From Deltaproteobacteria bacterium (GTDB taxonomy: Bacteria > Desulfobacterota > Desulfobacteria > Desulfobacterales > SURF-15): DNA of 9,203 nucleotides. The position numbers were made by a program, and so were the translations under genes. The notes beneath the pieces are model-generated. The model was not told the origin of the DNA. It worked only from the letters and a program-made list of their open reading frames with translations, and searched no databases. The DNA lies in contig JAHEHB010000210.1 in NCBI GenBank assembly GCA_024644775.1, positions 1 through 9,203 on the forward strand, written 5' to 3'. Each line of letters opens with the position of its first letter. Position 1 is the first letter of the stretch. Shown here in pieces: positions 6,151 to 9,203 of the stretch.

Positions 6151-6939
6151 ATGAAAATTAAAACAAACGACATCCAGAAAAACTACGAATTATCCGGAAA
6201 AGAAGATGCAGAAGTGGTCATGTTAAGTCATTCATTGGGTTCAAGTCTTTCCATGTGGAATCCTCAGATGGAAACGTTGGAAGCGCATTTTAGAGTCCTT
6301 CGATATGACACCCGCGGCCACGGCAATAGCGACGCGCCCGAGGGTGCCTATACCCTGGAACAACTGGGTACAGACGCCGTGAGCCTAATGGATGCTCTAA
6401 AAATTGATAAGGTCCATTGGGTGGGACTGTCCATGGGGGGTATGATCGGCCAATGCCTCGCGTTGAACAATCCCCATCGATTGATAACCCTCACATTGTG
6501 TGATACTGCCGCCGTCATGCCTCCGGAGTACCAACAGATGCGGCAGGAGCGCATTGATACCGCACTCAGCGAAGGCATGGTGGCATTGGAACAACCCACC
6601 ATGGAGCGGTGGTTTACGGCGCCTTATTTGAGCGAAAATCCGCCTGAAGTGAAAAGCATCCGCAACATTTTCCTAAACACACCGGTGGAAGGGTTTGTGG
6701 GTTGTATGGCGGCTATTGGGAAATTGAATTATCTGGATCGACTTTCTGAAATCAATACGCCAACCCTGATTATTGTGGGCGAAGAAGATCTGGGAACCCC
6801 GGTTTCCGCCTCTGAAGCCATGCATGAGCACATCCCCGAATCCAGGCTGTTGGTATTAAAATCTGCCGCGCATCTTTCCAATGTGGAACAGGTCGACGCC
6901 TTTAACAGCGCCTTGATGGGATTCTTACGGGAACACTAA
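6151..6939 (+). CDS. alpha/beta hydrolase, 3-oxoadipate enol-lactonase (PcaD)-like, probable lactonase
   Basis: Cytoplasmic serine hydrolase of 262 residues, the usual size of PcaD-type lactonases. The oxyanion-hole segment HSLGSSLSMW is at 27-36, YDTRGHGNSDAPEGAYTLEQ at 52-71, the nucleophile elbow GLSMGG around Ser94 (92-97), the acid Asp213 (IVGEEDLGTP) and the base His241 (SAAHLSNVEQ). The HLSNVEQ motif is shared with 3-oxoadipate enol-lactonases. No other aromatic-catabolism gene is in the window; an aldo/keto reductase lies just upstream and sugar transporters flank it. A sugar-lactone substrate is therefore at least as likely as 3-oxoadipate enol-lactone; this is inference from context. 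An upstream in-frame start at 6109 would add 14 residues, but AAGGAG at 6139-6144 before ATG 6151 favours the shorter form. Confidence 0.9.
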   Translation: MKIKTNDIQKNYELSGKEDAEVVMLSHSLGSSLSMWNPQMETLEAHFRVLRYDTRGHGNSDAPEGAYTLEQLGTDAVSLMDALKIDKVHWVGLSMGGMIGQCLALNNPHRLITLTLCDTAAVMPPEYQQMRQERIDTALSEGMVALEQPTMERWFTAPYLSENPPEVKSIRNIFLNTPVEGFVGCMAAIGKLNYLDRLSEINTPTLIIVGEEDLGTPVSASEAMHEHIPESRLLVLKSAAHLSNVEQVDAFNSALMGFLREH

Positions 6940-7060
6940 ATTTATGGATTGAATCTGGATACTTTACATGGGTATGGATTAGTGATATTTATAATAAAGG
7001 TTATAGAATTTAATGTCTTAAGTTGTTTGATACTGAACCTACCTCGATTACTGATTCTGA

Positions 7061-7083
7061 AATAAAAACAGCCCCAAAGGGGC
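7061..7083 (-). terminator. intrinsic terminator reading leftward
   Basis: On the minus strand GCCCC-TTT-GGGGC is followed at once by TGTTTTTATT, a standard GC stem with a T run. On the plus strand the same stem is followed by GAGATC, so it should not stop rightward transcription efficiently. No minus-strand gene lies to its right, where the rightward binding-protein gene begins. Confidence 0.6.
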
Positions 7084-7200
7084 GAGATCTTCCGTCTATT
7101 GTCTTGAATGAAGCATAAAAAATTCAATTACCAATAAGATATGCACCGAATACATCTACAGTTCGATATGATTTCATAATACGATTAATCTAAATTGCTG

Positions 7201-7210
7201 GAATCGATTC
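7201..7210. promoter_or_regulatory. GAATCGATTC palindrome, candidate operator of the right-hand transporter
   Basis: A perfect 10-bp palindrome with a central CG, like many LacI-family operator cores, about 95 bases upstream of the binding-protein ATG. An ATCGAT core also occurs in the other control regions of the window (3988, 4011, 4302, 4772), but without the same flanks. Confidence 0.3.
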
Positions 7211-7304
7211 ATTAAATAGATATTCAAGGTACCATTGCTTTTATTCTATTACCAATATGTTGTTATATAAACGGCCCCAAGAGCCTAAAACAAAGGAGGC
7301 AAAA

Positions 7305-8561
7305 ATGAACCGGAAATCAATCGTGCGTATTTTAATGAGTGTGTTTTTGATTTGTGTCTTTTCTTTTAATACACATGCCGGGGATGTGGAAGTTCTACAT
7401 TGGTGGACCTCTGGTGGAGAAGCCGCTTCTGTTGCTGTTTTAAAGGAATTACTGGAAAAGGAAGGACATGTCTGGAAAGATTTCGCTATTGCAGGCGGCG
7501 GTGGAGACGCTGCAATGACGGTCCTCAAATCCCGAGCCGTTGCCGGGAATCCACCCACCGCGGCCCAAGTGAAAGGCCCGCAAATCCAAATGTGGGGAGA
7601 TGAAGGTGTTCTGACCAATCTGGATGATGTCGCAAAGGCGGAAAAGTGGGACAAACTCATACCTGAAGTAGTAGCCGAAGTTATGAAATACGAGGGGCAC
7701 TATGTTGCCGTGCCGGTAAATGTGCATCGAATTAACTGGATGTGGGCGAATCCGGATGTTTTTAAAAAAGCAAGCGCTAAAATCCCCACCACTTGGGAAC
7801 AATTTGAGACGGCAGCAAAAAAGATTCAAAAAGCAGGTTTTATTCCTGTTGCGTGGGGTGGGCAGCCCTGGCAAGAGGCGACCGTATTTGAAATGATTGT
7901 GGCGGCTGTCGGTGGTGCGGATTTTTATCGAAAAGCGCTGGTGGATGCGGATGCCGGTGCTCTGAAGAGTTCCACCATGGTGGAGGCTTTAAAAAAATTA
8001 AAAATGATCAAGCAATACACGGATAAAAGTGCGCCGGGTCGAGATTGGAATTTAGCGACTGCAATGGTCACTAAGGGCGAAGCCGCCATGCAGTTCATGG
8101 GCGATTGGGCCAAAGGAGAATTTACAGCTGCCGGCAAACAGCCAAATGTCGATTATGTTGCATTGCCGGCTCCAGGAACCAGCGAATATTTCCTCTTCAA
8201 TGTCGACAGCTTTATCATGTTCAAAGTTAAGGATAAAGCAGCAAAAGAAGCACAACGCGTAATGGCCCGCCTGATCCTGCAGCCGGAATTTCAGAGAGTG
8301 TTTAACGTCAATAAGGGGTCCATACCGGTGCGGTTGGGCATGGCCCGAAAACCGTTTGACGATCCTGCACTGAGATCCATGGATGCATTCATTTCCAGTT
8401 CGGCAAGCGGAGGGCTGATGCCAAGTATGGCACATGAAATGGCAGTCTTTCCAGCGATTCGAGGTGCAATTCTCGATGTTGTCACCAACTTTTATAATTC
8501 GGAAATGTCCGCGGAAGACGCTGCAGTAAAACTCGCAAAAGAAGTTGACGCTGCAATGTAG
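7305..8561 (+). CDS. glucose/mannose-type ABC transporter substrate-binding protein, GtsA-like
   Basis: Periplasmic receptor of a second sugar importer. The product has 418 residues, close to Pseudomonas GtsA. A Sec signal peptide (MNRKSIVRIL, hydrophobic run, THA before G26) is clear; the cysteine at residue 17 is within the hydrophobic core and is not a lipobox. Family signatures include EVLHWWTSGGEAASVAVLK starting at 29, the glycine run AGGGGDAAMTVL at 63-74, AGNPPTAAQVKGPQIQMW at 80-97, PVNVHRINWMWANP at 137-150, AWGGQPWQ at 183-190 and MQFMGDWAKGEF at 262-273. Tryptophans in HWW, WGG and GDW occupy positions that line the sugar pocket in relatives. AAAGGAGG at 7292-7299 decides ATG 7305; an earlier in-frame start at 7257 would spoil the signal peptide. 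A permease gene follows after 30 bases, so this is the first gene of a gts-like operon. Glucose or mannose is the likely ligand by family. Confidence 0.94.
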   Translation: MNRKSIVRILMSVFLICVFSFNTHAGDVEVLHWWTSGGEAASVAVLKELLEKEGHVWKDFAIAGGGGDAAMTVLKSRAVAGNPPTAAQVKGPQIQMWGDEGVLTNLDDVAKAEKWDKLIPEVVAEVMKYEGHYVAVPVNVHRINWMWANPDVFKKASAKIPTTWEQFETAAKKIQKAGFIPVAWGGQPWQEATVFEMIVAAVGGADFYRKALVDADAGALKSSTMVEALKKLKMIKQYTDKSAPGRDWNLATAMVTKGEAAMQFMGDWAKGEFTAAGKQPNVDYVALPAPGTSEYFLFNVDSFIMFKVKDKAAKEAQRVMARLILQPEFQRVFNVNKGSIPVRLGMARKPFDDPALRSMDAFISSSASGGLMPSMAHEMAVFPAIRGAILDVVTNFYNSEMSAEDAAVKLAKEVDAAM

Positions 8562-8591
8562 TGTTTTTAACTAACAATTTCTTAAAAAAAG

Positions 8592-9203
8592 ATGAATACA
8601 CAATCGAAGATAGATTCAGAAGAAAAACTTTCAGGGGGAAATTTCTTTGATTTTCTGGAAGATGCGATTCCCAAAATCGTGCTGGCACCGACTTTTGTGG
8701 CGGCGCTCATTTTTATTTATGGGTTTATTTTATGGACCGCCTTTATTTCTCTAACTCAATCGGAACTATTACCAAAATACGAAATCGCTTCGGGATATAA
8801 ATTTACGAAAAAAACATTTGAAAATCTGAAGAAATCGGGAATGTCGGATGTTCTCATCGAGAAATTGCATCCACTGATAGAAATCAAGCTTACGGATAAG
8901 AAAAGCAAAATCTTAAATGTAGTAAAGCGCAAAATAGGGTCAAAAGAAACCCGTAAATACAGAAAACAGATTCTCGAATACTCCCATAAAACGGACCCGT
9001 TTCTTCAGTACAAAAAACTATTCGAAAGCGATCGGTGGATGGTCGCCATAAAAAACCTGGTTATTTTTGGAACCCTATTTATCGTTCTATGTATCGTTTT
9101 TGGACTGCTTATCGCCATATTTCTCGATCAGCGGATTCGTGCAGAAGGCGTGTTGCGTACGATCTATTTATATCCGATGGCGCTTTCTTTCATTGTTACC
9201 GGC
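8592..9203 (+). CDS. GtsB-like sugar ABC permease, partial at right edge, with ~70-residue extra loop
   Basis: First 204 residues of an inner-membrane permease, cut by the window end. I read it directly from the bases: no stop occurs from ATG 8592 to 9203. PKIVLAPTFVAALIFIYGF (27-45) leads membrane segment 1, and SDRWMVAIKNLVIFGTLF (146-163) starts segment 2. AIFLDQRIRAEGVLRTIYLY (175-194), then PMALSFIVTG, is nearly the family consensus. In GtsB relatives the LLPxYE end of segment 1 is soon followed by xQYxxLxxxDRW; here about 70 residues (66-136) separate PKYEIA from FLQYKKLFESDRW. The extra piece is helical in look and very basic (about 19 Lys/Arg against 8 Asp/Glu). No good ribosome site precedes ATG 8592, which is 30 bases after the binding-protein stop, so translation may depend on coupling. 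The rest of the gene, the partner permease and the ATPase are presumably to the right. Confidence 0.9.
   Translation, partial: MNTQSKIDSEEKLSGGNFFDFLEDAIPKIVLAPTFVAALIFIYGFILWTAFISLTQSELLPKYEIASGYKFTKKTFENLKKSGMSDVLIEKLHPLIEIKLTDKKSKILNVVKRKIGSKETRKYRKQILEYSHKTDPFLQYKKLFESDRWMVAIKNLVIFGTLFIVLCIVFGLLIAIFLDQRIRAEGVLRTIYLYPMALSFIVTG
8787..8999 (+). other. in-frame insertion encoding a basic helical module in the permease's first periplasmic loop
   Basis: These bases encode residues 66-136 of the GtsB-like permease. The flanking protein segments match the family when joined directly, so the piece looks inserted without breaking the frame. It is richer in A and T than the surrounding gene. A pattern of short amphipathic helices is visible (FTKKTFENLKKSG, VLIEKLHPLIEIKLT, KSKILNVVKRKIG, ETRKYRKQILEYSHK). 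I see no terminal repeats that would mark a mobile element. The family is not recognised with certainty. Confidence 0.6.

Larger units (their letters stand above)
6940..7304. promoter_or_regulatory. intergenic region upstream of the GtsA-like binding protein
   Basis: About 365 bases without a convincing gene. They contain a minus-strand intrinsic terminator (7061-7083), a perfect GAATCGATTC palindrome (7201-7210) some 95 bases before the binding-protein start, and an AT-rich stretch around TTATATAA at 7263-7270 that could include a promoter. A TTGCTT at 7235-7240 is a possible -35 box, but no -10 stands at 16-18 bases from it. No terminator in the plus direction after the hydrolase is clear. 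Confidence 0.4.

Noticed and set aside
6942..7127. 61-codon minus-strand reading frame
   Set aside because: It runs straight through the intrinsic terminator, has no ribosome site of note and no recognisable protein features.
7241..7874. Long minus-strand reading frames opposite the GtsA-like gene
   Set aside because: They are shadows of a well-supported binding-protein gene and have no family resemblance.
1..9203. CRISPR array, tRNA, rRNA, transposase, integrase, toxin-antitoxin or phage-defence genes
   Set aside because: No regularly spaced repeats, cloverleaf-like sequences or proteins of these families were seen on reading both strands.

Overview
The window looks like part of a Gram-negative heterotroph's chromosome. 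It carries two ABC-type carbohydrate uptake systems with Sec-exported periplasmic binding proteins, and sugar or sugar-acid enzymes lie between them. Gene style (moderate GC, strong AAGGAGG-type ribosome sites, intergenic inverted repeats) and the look of the proteins suggest a marine or anaerobic Desulfobacterota-like lineage. That is an impression only: there is no rRNA or other phylogenetic marker here.

Layout. 1-219 is non-coding and holds a 25-bp imperfect inverted repeat. 220-3906 is a leftward gene set in the transcription order small exported protein (3906-3613), substrate-binding protein (3541-2180), permease (2059-1094), permease (1092-220). A strong GC-rich hairpin separates the binding protein from the permeases, and the two permease genes are one base apart. 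No ATPase gene is visible. 4316-4727 is a leftward remnant of a UxaA-family (altronate/galactarate-type dehydratase large subunit) gene. It keeps the start and its ribosome site, the first ~38 residues and the C-terminus, but has lost the middle of the protein. 5024-5971 is a rightward aldo/keto reductase and 6151-6939 a rightward alpha/beta hydrolase resembling 3-oxoadipate enol-lactonase. 7305-8561 is a rightward glucose/mannose-type (GtsA-like) binding protein, followed by a GtsB-like permease that runs off the right edge.

How the genes may work together (inference): the aldo/keto reductase could oxidise an aldose to a lactone, the hydrolase could open the lactone to an aldonate, and a UxaA-type dehydratase would act on the acid. 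The dehydratase is broken here, so the last step must be elsewhere or lost. The two transporters would bring in the sugars.

The strongest oddity is in the right-hand permease: about 70 extra, very basic residues lie in frame in the first predicted periplasmic loop, between two stretches that otherwise match the GtsB family closely. Other points of note are the dehydratase remnant, a possible compensated double frameshift in the left binding protein, and an intrinsic terminator on the minus strand at 7061-7083 with no recognisable gene reading into it. I did not find a clearly new multi-gene system; most of the window is ordinary transport and sugar metabolism.
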